A DNA stretch of 64,000 nt, taken from positions 4,032,316 through 4,096,315 of the forward strand of contig CM046852.1 in the NCBI GenBank assembly GCA_025618425.1. The letters are read 5' to 3'. Under the pieces are notes generated by a model that ran no database searches, had not been told where the DNA came from, and was given only the letters and a program-made list of their open reading frames with translations. Below are positions 35,276 through 46,605 of this stretch, in pieces (within the stretch, counting starts at the first letter, position 1; every line of letters starts with the position of its first letter). Origin of the DNA: Heliocidaris tuberculata (lineage: Eukaryota; Echinodermata; Echinoidea; Camarodonta; Echinometridae). Position numbers and translations under genes: made by a program.

Positions 35276-35524
35276 AAAAACATTGCACTAAGGAGTTCCA
35301 TTCCCAATACAAACAAGACAACACAGGACTATTACATGAGAGCTGAATATTGCGATCGGACGAGAAAGCTGACTCTGAAATAAATTCTTAGAAGCGTACA
35401 AATCATCAGAGGTTCACTTATCATGCTGATGAAAATTTGTCTCTATTTTGTTCTGGGCGTTCCCACCAAAAGTTGTGCAACTTGTGCTTTCTGGGTTTCC
35501 ACCTCCTTTAATTTGCTGAAGCAT

Positions 35525-35940
35525 TTAACCCTTTCAGGACAGGAATTATTCTAGGGCTAAATTGATCACATTTTGTTCTTCAAATTGGCAACAAAAATAT
35601 TTTTCTTTTAATGCTACATGGTTCTAATAAAATGTAATGTCTTTGAAAACAGCATACATTATTAAGAACTTTGTTGAAAAGTTGAAAAAATTGCCAATTT
35701 TGTCAAAAAACAAAGATTTTGAACCTCTCAATGTGTTGCCAATTTAAGGATTTTTAAGCTTATTTTCCTTTTAAAAATTCCTGGCATCAAACGCCATATG
35801 GTCAAGCAACAAAAATGGACACAGTGTTTGCAGAAATTTTTGCTCTTTCTAATCATGCATCTGGTATATTTTTTAGGGCTCTGAATCAAAAGTTATTCAA
35901 CCAAACCACAAAATGTGGTCAATTGTCTCGAAAGGGTTAA
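35525..35940. mobile_element. piggyBac-like MITE, TTAA plus CCCTTTC ends
   Basis: TTAA borders at 35525-35528 and 35937-35940. The ends are CCCTTTCAGGACA and, reversed, CCCTTTCGAGACA. CCC-type ends next to TTAA are characteristic of piggyBac transposons. At 416 bases it is non-coding. CAAATTGGCAACA and TTGCCAATTT inside are inverted. Confidence 0.8.
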
Positions 35941-36050
35941 GATACTCTTTACGGTGTTTACTAAACCGATCATGAGAAGGAAACAAATATGAATTTATAT
36001 TTCAATTTCTATTTAAAATCAACTTGCAGGTTTATGATGCATCCATGACC

Positions 36051-39000
36051 ATATGTGACCCATCACGTCAAAATGAGACAGAAGTCGCATTTTTTGAAAT
36101 TTCATTTTATTATTGATTATTATTCTCCGTTTCATAAGCTTTAATTTGGTATATAGTTCAACTCTAGAGAGTGAGTATTAGGGGATATAATAGCTTTTGA
36201 AACTTGAGTAAAGTAGGACTGTGGAAAAGTATTTCTTCGAGAAACAAGCTTCCAAAGTTGACTTCCGTTTTGCCGACATGCAGCATTTTCCGTTTGCAAT
36301 GTCAACTAGATTTGAAAATAAAACCCTTAGCAACCGTTTATTAATTCTAATAAAAACTAGTCCTTATGTTTCTTTAGGATCTCTTCTCATGAAAACATGA
36401 ATTTTAATTCATTTAAGCCATTAATTCTAACTCTTTAAGGGGTAGCAAATCAAGTAGTTTCACAGCACTGAAAAAGCTTCCCGCATCGACTTCGTGCTTT
36501 TTTCATTAAGCCTTTCATATGCCGGTATACTCTTAGGTTGAATAACCTAGCTATAGTCAAAAGGTTTATAAGTCTGTCATTTTGTGCGGGGAAATGTTTT
36601 AGATTATAGTTTAAACTTTAAGAGGTTTTCATTTCATTATATTTTTTCTAAATGTAAACTTGATTTCTTTCAATGTTATTTGCTTTCTTTTTCAAAGCTT
36701 GGATTCGATTGTCGCAAAGTCATTCAAGCATGGCAAAATTACTGAATAGACGAATCTTTGCCAACCATGATATTGACAGAGATCGTTGATGTCTGAATAT
36801 AAAGCTAACTTTTTTACTAGTGAAAGAGCAATAAAATTCGCCGCTTTTTGAAGCTTAGGAATTAACACATGATTATTGATTTTCTCTCTCTCTCTCCTTC
36901 TATATCACGCACCTGTTTCATAATCTCGACATAATTGTCTTTCCTTCTTTTATAAACTACCTTTCTTTTCTGTTTACTTTTTACCAGATTAAACAACGAT
37001 GGATTGAAACAGCTTCATAATAGAGAAACATTTTTATCCTGCTCTAGTTAATTCATTCTACCTTTTAAAAAATGTATACAATCTACTAGTTTCTAAAAGC
37101 GTCTTTCTTTTCTTTTTGCCATGTCAAAGAGGTATAGAATTCGCCCCTTTCAAAGAACAAGGATTAAGTCACCTCCTGCATGCGCGAGACGATTACTGAT
37201 TTTTCTTCTCTCTCATTGTCATTCTAAATCACGCGCTTGTTTCATAATCTCGAGACAGGTCCTTTTCTGTCTGGTTAAAAAGCTACATTTCTTTTCTTTT
37301 CGGCTTTTACACAAATTAAAGAATTGGTCGCTTATCATGCTTATTATCCTCATGTTCAAAAGCGGGATGAAGATAAACTGCTTCTTAGCGCCGCCGTAGA
37401 ACTAGAGCTTCAACAAACAAACAAAATAATGATAACTGCTTTTTGTAAAAATTAACGCCCAGACAATTCTCTCTTTAAACGAATAAGAGCATTGGCTGCT
37501 AATTATCATCATGTTAACTGGTGGTATGAACATGATGAAGATAAACTGCGTCTTAGCTTGAAAGTCATAGTTTCTCTCCGCTCTAGTTAACTCGAGCTTA
37601 AAACAAATCAGGTACTTGTTTCATTATCGCAACCAAGGGCCTTTTCATTCTAGTTGAAAAGCTAATTTTATTTTCTTTTCGGCTGTTAAAAGAGTTACAG
37701 AATTGGCCGTTTATTATTCTCATGTTCAACAGCGGGATGAAGATAAACTGCTTTTTTGCACCGCTCTAGTTAACTAGAGCTTCAACAAAAAAAAAAAATA
37801 ATGAAAACTACTTTTTGTAAAAATTAACGCCCAGACATTTCTCTCTCTCTCCTTCTAAACCTTTCACCTGTATCATAATTTCGACAGTTCTTCTTAATTC
37901 TGTTTTGAAAGCCAACTTTCTTTTTTGTTCGGCTTTTTAAACGAATAAGAGAAGTGGCCGCTAATTATCATCATGTTAACTGGCGGTATGAACACGATGA
38001 AGATTAAGATAAACTGCATCTTAGCTTGAAAGTCATCGTTTCTCTCCGCTCTAGTTAATTGAGCTTAAAACAAATTAGATTACTTGTTTCATTATCGCAA
38101 CCAAGGGCCTTTTCATTCTAGTTAAACAAATAATATTCTTTTCTTTTCGGCTGTTAAAAGAGTTACAGAATTGGCCGCTTATTTTCCTCATGTTCAACAG
38201 CGGGATGAAGAAAAACTACGTCTTAGCTTGAAAGTCATCGTTTCTCTCCGTTCTAGTTAACTCGAGCTTTGAAACAAATCAGCTACATGTACTTGTTTCA
38301 TTATCGCAACCAACATGACCAAGGGTCATTTCATTCTAGTTAAAAAAAATAATTTTTGTTTCTTTTCGGCTGTTAAAAGAGTTACAGAATTGGCCTCTTA
38401 TTATCCTCATGTTCAACTTACAGCGGGATGAAGATAAACTGCTTCTTAGCGCCGCTCTAGTTAACTAGAGCTTTTAAAAAAATATATAATAATGATAACT
38501 GTTTTTTGAAAAAATTAACACAGAGACAATTCTCTCTCTCTCTCTCTTTCTAAATCTTTCACCTGTATCATCATTTCGACAGTTCTTCTAAATTCTGTTT
38601 TGAAAACCAATTTCTTTTCTGTTCGGCTTTTTAAACGAATAAGAGCATTGGCTGCTAATTATCATCATGTTAACTGGTGGTATGAACATGATGAAGATAA
38701 ACTGCGTCTTAGCTTGAAAGTCATAGTTTCTCTCCGCTCTAGTTAACTCGAGCTTAAAACAAATCAGGTACTTGTTTCATTATCGCAACCAAGTGCCTTT
38801 TCATTCTAGTTGAAAAGCTAATTTTCTTTTCTTTTCGGCTGTTAAAAGAGTTACAGAATTGGCCGTTTATTATCCTCATGTTCAACAGCGGGATGAAAAT
38901 AAACTGCTTTTTTTGCACCGCTCTAGTTAACTAGAGCTTCAACAAAAAAAATAAATAATGATAACTACTTTTTGTAAGAATTAACACCCAGACAATTCTC

Positions 39001-39923
39001 TCTCTCTCCTTCTAAATCTTTCACCTGTATCATAATTTCGACAGTTCTTCTTAATTCTGTTTTGAAAGCCAACTTTCTTTTCTGTTCGGCTTTTTAAACG
39101 AATAAGAGAATTGGCCGCTAATTATCATCATTTTAATTGGCGGTATGAACATGATGAAGATTAAGATAAACTGCATCTTAGCTTGAAAGTCATCGTTTCT
39201 CTCCGCTCTAGTTAACTCAAGCTTTTAAAAAAATGTAAACAATCTACTGGTTTTTAATACATGTAGCTAAATTTCTTTTCTTTTCGCCATGTTATAAAGA
39301 GGTATAGAATTCGCCCCTATTGAAGAGCACGGATTAAGTCACCTCCGGCATGAGACGATTATTGATTTTTTTCTCTCTCTGTCTTTGTCCTAAATCACGC
39401 GCTTGTTTCATAATCTCTACACACATGACACATGCAGGTACTTTTCTTTCTGGTTAAAAGGCCAATTTCTTTTCTTTTTAGTCGGCTTTTAAAAGTGTTA
39501 CAGAATTTATCCCTTATTATTGTCGTGTAAAACAGTGTCATTGTTTGTAAGACATCTTTTCACTCCACTCTAGTTGCAAATTCTTTTATAGAGATCACGT
39601 GACTGCGAACATCCAATGAACAAAGCCCCGCGTCGCTAGGGGCGGGGCCTAGCGGAAGACTTACTTTTCGCGCTGGCTCTCGCCAGCTGTCCGAAAAAAA
39701 GAAGAGTTGACCGAAAAAAACACTCGCAGAAAAACTGCTTTTTCTACCCTTTCCCGTTATATTTAGGACTCAATTTTTTAACAGAGCATTCATGAAACAT
39801 TGTGGATTCAAATCAGCGAAGAATTTTTTTTTTACAAAATTTGAAGATTTTAAAGATTTGCTCAATTTTCTCAAGTTCTAGCCCAGCGACTTCTGTCTCA
39901 TTTTGACGTGATGGGTCACATAT
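36051..39923. mobile_element. 3.9-kb non-coding element with perfect 38-bp TIRs
   Basis: The first 38 bases (starting ATATGTGACCCATCACGTCA) are an exact reverse complement of the last 38. The interior has an AT-rich left part, a tandem array at about 36840-39560, and a GC-rich right module at about 39590-39740 (CCGCGTCGCTAGG, GGGGCCTAGCGG, CTCGCCAGC, CACTCGCAG). The only long frames are short chance ones, so it is non-autonomous. A reversed partial copy of its left 450 bases lies at about 44860-45310. No target duplication is clear beyond the palindromic ATAT edge. Confidence 0.85.
36840..39560. repeat. Tandem array with CTCTAGTTAACTAGAG boxes
   Basis: Two related half-units alternate, one carrying GGCGGTATGAACATGATGAA, the other ACAGCGGGATGAAGATAAAC. 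Together they make a higher-order period of about 465-470 bases. The first type occurs at about 37521, 37981, 38670 and 39140; the second at about 37358, 37730, 38203, 38420 and 38886. Most half-units end in the palindrome CTCTAGTTAACTAGAG or a CTCGAG variant (37581, 37764, 38049, 38251, 38455, 38737, 38921, 39206). The outer units are more degenerate. Confidence 0.85.
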
Positions 39924-41120
39924 CTATATTTCAAAGTTTTGCAAATTGGACACACCACTTTAAATAGGGAAATATGCTCAAACGAAACAAGCTCCAAACC
40001 ATCTCACTTTTAATCTGTATAAAATAACATGAATCACGTGTGTAACATATCACATTATCTCTGAATATTGTTTCATTTTCAAGCACTCTTCGAAAATCGA
40101 AAACAGCAATAAAACAAATTAAAGTAATTACTAGAATCCACCCCCTTCAGTAACCAGGATAATATAATTGAAAAAATGAAATGTATAATAGTAGTGTTGG
40201 AGTGAATACGTAAGTAGGAAATAATCATGGTTCATTTCCTTGTTGGGGCAGTTCGAATTATGCCGAAACGATGGATTTCCAAATAAAATCTCATTCTTTC
40301 ATTATCGCTATCATAAAGGGTTTAAGTGGGTATTGTTTTGTATAATGATGTAAATGGGATACTTTTCAAAACAACGATTTAGTTTTCATTAAATGATAGG
40401 AAACATGATACATTTAAGATATTTCATTTTTATTTTTTTCTTAAAACTGAAAATATGACAAACACTTAATCAGAAATCGAAATTATTTTTAGAATATGTT
40501 CTATATCAGGTGTGAAACTGGGATGTTACGTTCATTTAAGGCCAAGTAAAATTGATCCCTAGTTTCTAGTCCGGATATTTTGAAAATGAGGAGGAAGGGT
40601 TTCCATGTTTTCAACATTTGAAATATTTTCTTCCACATTAAAAATACTATTGGGTCAAATTCCTCACAAATTTTCTCCATTCACTTTCATTTGCACATGT
40701 ACTTCAGAGGTTAAAAACAAGATGAAATTGCATTAAGTTCGTGATTTTTGTTTCCTCACTGTCCTTAGATTCTTATAATTTATATAATTACTTACACGAT
40801 AATGCAATAGATTTAAGGTCTAATTATGATTTAATATTATTAATATCTAAATTCCATTCATATGAAAAAGGTGGATTTTTTATTCTGTTGTTATTAATTA
40901 GAGAGATGACGTCGGGTATTAATTACATTATTATTGATTGTATAATTATCAAACGCCTCCGTGTACATGCACATGATAACACTAATCATCAAACGTCACT
41001 GAATATTTTGTTAAACTATGATTATTTTATCATAATTTTTTTATCTAAAATATGTAGGCACCCAAAACAACATTACTTCGAGATAACTTTTGATAATAAG
41101 AATGGCGTAGTACTGGGACA
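39924..41120. other. Unassigned sequence containing R1 copy 2
   Basis: No gene was recognised. A 153-codon + frame at 40741 ends in (CT)n and is AT-rich low-complexity. The dispersed repeat R1 occupies 40540-40740. Confidence 0.45.
40540..40740 (+). repeat. Dispersed repeat R1, copy 2
   Basis: Same block order as 7118-7325, beginning GGCCAAGTAAAATTGATCC. This copy lacks the G-tract expansion. Confidence 0.65.
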
Positions 41121-41125
41121 TGTAA

Positions 41126-41145
41126 CCCCCCCCCCCCCCCCATCT

Positions 41146-41177
<32 letters not shown>

Positions 41178-41192
41178 ACACACACACACAAT
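41126..41192. repeat. C-tract, (CT)n and (CA)n compound
   Basis: C-run at about 41126-41141, (CT)n to about 41177, then (CA)n to 41190. Confidence 0.95.
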
Positions 41193-41344
41193 CAGATGCT
41201 GAAAACTTGAGGGGGAGAAAGAGAGAAAGGAAGAGAAAGAAATGAAGAGGGAAGGGGAAAAGTGAACAAAATATGGACCACACTCCCCATACTCCCCCCC
41301 CCCCCCCCACTCGATGTTCTCTATTTCAATTTGGTTTAATTTAC

Positions 41345-41840
41345 CTATATAGGGTATCAGTACAAATACTGCTCTTCTTGGGGACCCTACAATTATTATT
41401 ACCCCCAGCATTGCCACCTAACCATTTGATAGACCTTGGTAGAGAAGGGTAAATGTCGGTAAAGCACCTTGTCCAAGGATGTAACTTAGCACCGAGCAGG
41501 GGCGGCGCTACAGGGGGGGCAGAGGGGCGACCGCCCCCCCCCCTATGATTTTTCAAGTAGTGAAAAAAGAAAAAAAAAGGAAAAAAAAGAAGAAAAGGAG
41601 GAAGAAAAGGAGGAAGAAAGAAGAAAGAGGAGTATTAAAAAGAGAGGTCTTAAACATATAACTCTATATTACCCCTGTTATTTAATGGAGAAAAAATATG
41701 ACGTCATCTTTAGGTCGTCTTGCCCCTCCTATCAAAATACACTGGCGCCGCCCCTGGCACCGAGCAAGGATAGAACCCGGAAAAGAGTCACGAGCCTTCA
41801 CCAATACAACACAGTGCTACCACGTCATCGTTGACGACGT
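41345..41840 (-). mobile_element. tRNA-derived SINE, split by a hAT-type MITE
   Basis: The minus-strand head at about 41765-41840 has GTGGTAGCACTG (A-box-like) and GGTTCTATCC (B-box-like). The minus-strand tail at about 41345-41490 has CCTTGGACAAGGTGCTTTAC, then CATTTACCC, and ends GGTAATAATAATTG. This tail type is, from general knowledge, common in SINEs of sea urchins and other marine invertebrates. A 260-bp insertion at 41497-41756 separates the two parts. Confidence 0.75.
41497..41756. mobile_element. hAT-type MITE with 8-bp duplication
   Basis: The ends are CAGGGGCGGCGC and GGCGCCGCCCCTG, an inverted pair of at least 12 bases. GCACCGAG occurs immediately on both sides (41489-41496 and 41757-41764), an exact 8-bp target duplication as hAT transposases make. 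It is non-coding, with a purine-rich interior. Confidence 0.92.
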
Positions 41841-41904
41841 CGTTCGTTATCATCATGTATACTCAGTCACTCTCTTCCCATATTGAATTTATTTTGTAAC
41901 GTCT

Positions 41905-42255
41905 TAGCAACTGAAAGAGGAGGTAGAATCGGTTGTGTATTATAATAGCAAACTACATACTAAAGAGAACATTTAGGAGGTATAACATAATAATGATAAT
42001 ACTCTCATCTCGTATAATATTAATTTCGAAGAGTCCTAGCTTCTGGAAGAAGGGGACTCGGTTTTATGTGAGCAAACTATATACCAAAGAAAATAGTATA
42101 AGGTATAACATAATAATAGTGCTATCTTCTCGTATAACATTTATTTCAAAGAGTCCTTCTAGCATCTGAAAAAGTGTATAATCCGTCGCATACGAGCAAA
42201 CTATATACCAAGGAGGTATATTATATTATTATGAGGTATAACATAATGCGAAATG
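41905..42255. repeat. Three tandem units of 124 bp
   Basis: AGCAAACTA recurs at 41947, 42071 and 42195, an exact 124-base spacing. It is followed each time by TATACCAA or a variant, AGGTATAACATAATAAT and, in the first two units, TCTCGTATAA. Confidence 0.9.
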
Positions 42256-43254
42256 TTATACCAATTCTAGCCAAGGGGGAGATTTTAACCCCAACCAAAC
42301 GATGTTGTTCTTGGGTGCAGTATTACAGGAAAGGACTGCGACATAAGAGAGGAGTTATTCCACTTATCTGCCCACTACTGAAAGGAAACGAGAAGAAACG
42401 AGAAAAGCAGCTGCTCTATTATACTAGCGCGCTCTCTCTCTTAGTATGACGTAGCAAGTTGAAAGTTAAAAGGGCTTGTACAGGAGCTTCGCTAGAGGGG
42501 TGTAAGGGTTGCAACACCCCCACCCCTCCCCCTCATTCCATTTTAAGGTAATGGTTACTGTTGTTATAAAATTTTGAATTTGTTTGGTCAGTTGTTGTTT
42601 TGTTTTGTTTGTTTGTTGTTGTTTGGGGTGGTTGTTGTTGTTTGTGTTGTTATTTGGGGGTGGGGTTGGGTAGGAGATGGGGGAGGGGTAGTTAGAAAGT
42701 TTTTAGCTAACTAATCGGGAAAATTGATCCGACACTCCTCACCATTCATAACGGTCTAGGTACACCCCTTTCTCCGTATTACAAACACCCTCTCTCTCTT
42801 TTTCTCTCTCTTTCTTTCTGTCTCTCTCTCTCCTTTTCTTTCTTTCTTTCTCTCTCTGTCCTTGTATGGCGAAGCTAACAAGCTGAAAGGACTGCTTCCA
42901 GCATGGCTCCTACAGAAAGCGTTGGTGGTTGTAAGAATGAATATAATGATGAATGATACATGTCTCAAATATTGACAGGCACGCAGACTGCAGTATAATT
43001 CTAATTTTCAGACTATATATTTCCAGGCAAGCAAAAGTGAAAAACTGATACTGATCAAATGTGTTCGATTTGTTTCTGATAGGCCCTGGCTACGTGAAAT
43101 GATAAACACATGGACATGGTTATTTATATATCTATCAATGAGCGGTCTGTACTTCTTCATTTATTCATTTTCATTTCCTAAGATCAAATAAACATAATAG
43201 GTCTATGTCTCTACGAATCATTGACAATGTTTACAGAATGTTAATGTTTAACTC
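42256..43254. other. Unassigned sequence with (GTT)n and (CT)n
   Basis: GTT/GTTTG-rich stretch at about 42590-42660 and pyrimidine tract at about 42788-42860. The phrase GGAGCTTCGCTAGAGGGG at 42485 resembles a hAT-type terminus. Confidence 0.5.
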
Positions 43255-43509
43255 TTAAAGGGTACCTGAGGCCTGAAAAAATAATTTGTGTATAGTTAGC
43301 TTACACAAAAACAACCCCAGAAAACTTAACACGACATTCAACGGTGACAGCATACAGGAGATATTGATTTTTGAAAATAAAATACCCCCCAAAATTAATA
43401 TAAATAAGACTTGAGCAAAGACTAATCGATCGATCACGATAGCTCACTTAACGATATATCGATTCAGGAACGTCTTCACTTCACTTTAAAACAAAAAAAC
43501 TTTCAATTT

Positions 43510-45910
43510 TGGATTCGATAAATGTATTTTGCGACTTAGTTCTAATTTATTTGTTGTTTCATTCGGTCTATAGATTCTTTGTAATTTATGCGCCAAACCA
43601 ATTTTCTATTCGATTTAAACGTTTTGTGTTGAATACTTGATTCATCTGTTGTTTTCTTTTGGGTTGTAGATTCTCCATAAATTACGCGCCAACTGAATTT
43701 TCAGTTCGATAAAAACAGTTTGCGTTGTATACTTCATCCATTTAATGTCTTGTTTGGGTTGTATATTATGATTATCCATTAGTTACGCGCCAAATCAATT
43801 TCCAATTCGATTTAAAAAAAACAAAAACAAAAAAAACAAAAAAACAAAACAAAACATTTTGCGTCGTATACTTCATTGATTTCATATTTTATTTGGGTTG
43901 TAGGCCTATATTATCCCTAAGTTAAGCGCCAAATCAATTTTTGATTCGATAAATGTATTTTGCGTCTTAGTTCTAATTTGTTTGTTGTTTCATTTGGTCT
44001 GTAGATTCTTTGTAATTTATTCGCCAAACCATTGTTATATTCGACATAAAAGGCGTGATTCGGGGGGGGGGGGGTGTGCGATCAATAATCGCCAGGACAT
44101 GAACTCCATGCTCTTAAGCACACCTTATAGGAAAGCTGCAACTGAAAAGTTTGGAGATACCTTGCAGGAAGAAAGGAAAATGTCAAACAAAAGATTTGTT
44201 TGTTGTAGCGTGGCTTTAAATACTTCCTGGTTTTATTACTGCATCATTAGAAAGCAAAGAGAGAAAAAACAAAAAAACTTAGCTTTCAAAGAGAGAGCAA
44301 AGACCAGAAGGCATTGTGTCAAGTATCACTTTCAAGGTGGGTGAAAGAAAAGACATTCAATAATAGCCATTTAAAACGCTGCGGGTATAATTATGCGAAA
44401 TTTCCATGAAATTGTAGTTCCTTGTTCTAATTGTAAGAAATACACAGTTATATTTTAATCTATTTTTTTCAATTAGATATCACGTAAAGTTCATGTAAAT
44501 ACCAATTTAATTATATTTGAACAACTAAAAGTGATTTTTTTTCTTCTCATAGTTAGAACATGGACCTACAGTTTCCTGGTTGAATGAAACACATGTAGAA
44601 CTTTCATGGAAAAATGGCTTGGATTGCGTAATAATTATGGCAATTTTCCATGAATTTATGCTAATTATGCATATGCAAATTACCCAAAGTTGCTTTTTCG
44701 GCAACAACTTAGCTGAAACTGTTCGAAGACCACAATCACGGATCTATAATTAAAAAAAAAAAAAAAAAAAACTGAAACGAAAAGAACTTTTCTCGGTTTT
44801 TAAAATGTGAAATCGACTATATAATAGCATTAAAAAAATCATAACAAATAGCACGGTAAAGACGGAATAAGTCGATGCGAGAAGCCTTTTCAGTGGCTTG
44901 AAACTACTTACTTACCTACCCATTAAAGCGTTAGAAATCATGACTTATATGAATTAAAACTTATGTTTTCATGAGAAGAGACCCTTAAGGAACGTAGGAA
45001 CTAGTTTTTATTCAAATTGATAAACGATTACTACGGACTTTAAAAAAATCTAGTTGGCATTAAAGATGAAAAACTGGTGCATGAAGACAAAATGGAAGTC
45101 AAACTTCGGAAGCGTCTTTCTGGAAGAAATACTTTTCCAGAGCCCTACTATTCTCGAGTTTCAAAAGCCATTATCTCCACTAATACTCTCTCTCTAGAGT
45201 TGACCTTTATATCAAATTAACGCTTATGAAATGAAGAATAATAATCATTAAAAAAGTTAAATTTGAAAAAATGCGACTTCTGTCTCATTTTGAAGTGACT
45301 GGTCACATATTATCCATTAGTTACGCGCCAAATCAATTTCCAATTGATAAAAAAACATTTTGCGTTGTATACTTCATTCATTTCATATTTTATTTGGATT
45401 GTATATTATTCCTAAGTTAAGCGCAAAATCAATTTTGGATTCGATATATGTATTTTACGTCTTAGTTCTAATTTATTTGTTGTTTCATTTGGTCAGTAGA
45501 TTCTTTGTAATTTATGCGCCAAACCAATTTTATATTCGACATAATCGTTTTTTGTTAAATACTTGATTCATTTGTTGTTTTATTTGGGTTGTAGATTCTC
45601 CATAAATTATACGCGCCAAATCAATTTCCAGTCGATAAAAAAAAAACGATTTGCATTGTACACTTCATTCATTTCATATTTTATTTGGGCTGTATATTAT
45701 CTCTAAGTTAAGCGCCAAATCAATTTTTGATTCTTTAAAAACATTCTCCGTTGTATGACTTCATTCATTTGTTGTTCTATTCGGGTTGCAGATTATCCAT
45801 AAGTTACGCACCAAATCAATTTCCAATTCGATAAAAACATGTTGCGTTGTATCCTTCATTCATTTGTTGTTTCATTGGGTTTGAATATTATCCGTAAGTT
45901 CCAGCCCAAA
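43510..45910. repeat. About 97-bp minisatellite, interrupted
   Basis: The unit core is GCGCCAAATCAATTT, TTCGATAAAAACA, TTTGCGTTGTATACTTCATT, TTTGGGTTGTA. The GCGCCAAA anchor recurs at about 43590, 43687, 43787, 43926 and 44022, and after the insertion at about 45325, 45421, 45517, 45613, 45712 and 45805. Units differ by up to a quarter of positions by eye. An AAAAC-rich expansion is at about 43815-43855. Confidence 0.85.
44055..45310 (-). mobile_element. Insertion carrying a reversed end of the 3.9-kb element
   Basis: The minisatellite stops near 44055 and resumes at 45311. The right 450 bases of the insert are the reverse complement of the left end of the 36051-39923 element, with matching CATGTTTTCATGAGAAGAGA-type and TTCTGTCTCATTTTGA segments and the terminal GGTCACATAT. 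The left 800 bases have no counterpart I could find, and no opposite TIR is present. It is a deleted or rearranged copy. Confidence 0.75.
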
Positions 45911-46052
45911 TCAATTTTCGAATGTTTGTCATCCCCGGCGCTGCACATAGCAGACGACAAAGCGATAATGCGATCGCGATAATTCCATTATCGCGTCTTG
46001 GCGTTCGCCGAACGTGCACGCATTAAAAAAAACGCACTCGCAAAGAAAACTG

Positions 46053-46089
46053 CTCGCGCGGAACTCAACTCCAGTTGAGTTCCGCGCGT
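46053..46089. repeat. GC-rich perfect hairpin
   Basis: GCGCGGAACTCAACT and its exact reverse complement are separated by two bases, inside the GC-rich module of the 3.0-kb element. Confidence 0.9.
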
Positions 46090-46235
46090 CGATCGTTTAC
46101 GCTGTCCTTTATTTTCTTCAAACTCCTTAACCGCTAACCTGTAGAATGCCGGGTAAAGTTATTTGGGGTTAATTTTATGCATTCTAACTGTATACAAATT
46201 TTTTTTGGGGGGGGGGGGCCTCAGAGACCCTTTAA

Positions 46236-46605
46236 ATATTGTGTACATAACGTGTAGGAAAGTTATTACTATTTCTTATGATACCAAACATTGTTACTTT
46301 ACCCAGCTTAATGCATAAGAATTACAGAAAATTACATTTGATTTTCTTTTTTGTCCATTATTTTTCGGTTTCTTATTTGTTTACTGTTGTTTAATGTTGA
46401 AATATGGTAATATTTTTTTCTTTAATCTGCAATTTTCTCTGAAAATTTCTATGGTAGCATATAATTATAATCATATATTTATATTGCTTGATTTATGCTC
46501 AAAATTTTGATATACATTGACCACCTTATACCTTTCCTGTGGTCGAGCAATTGGTGAATGAAAATGACAATTTGTCACATATACGTGACATCGGCACTGA
46601 AAGAG
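46236..46605. other. Unassigned sequence
   Basis: No gene or RNA signal. Confidence 0.5.

Larger units (their letters stand above)
43255..46235. mobile_element. 3.0-kb TTAA-flanked element with internal minisatellite
   Basis: TTAA at 43255-43258 and 46232-46235. The inner ends are AGGGTACCTGAGGCC and, reversed, AGGGTCTCTGAGGCC (13 of 15 match). The interior holds a tandem array of about 97-bp units (43510-45910), interrupted at about 44055-45310 by foreign sequence. A GC-rich right module follows at about 45930-46095 with GCGATCGCGATAAT, CACTCGCAAAG and a strong hairpin. No coding capacity. The TTAA duplication suggests piggyBac-type mobilisation. Confidence 0.8.

Noticed and set aside
40741..41202. 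153-codon + frame
   Set aside because: AT-rich composition, ends in a C/CT tract, no family resemblance.
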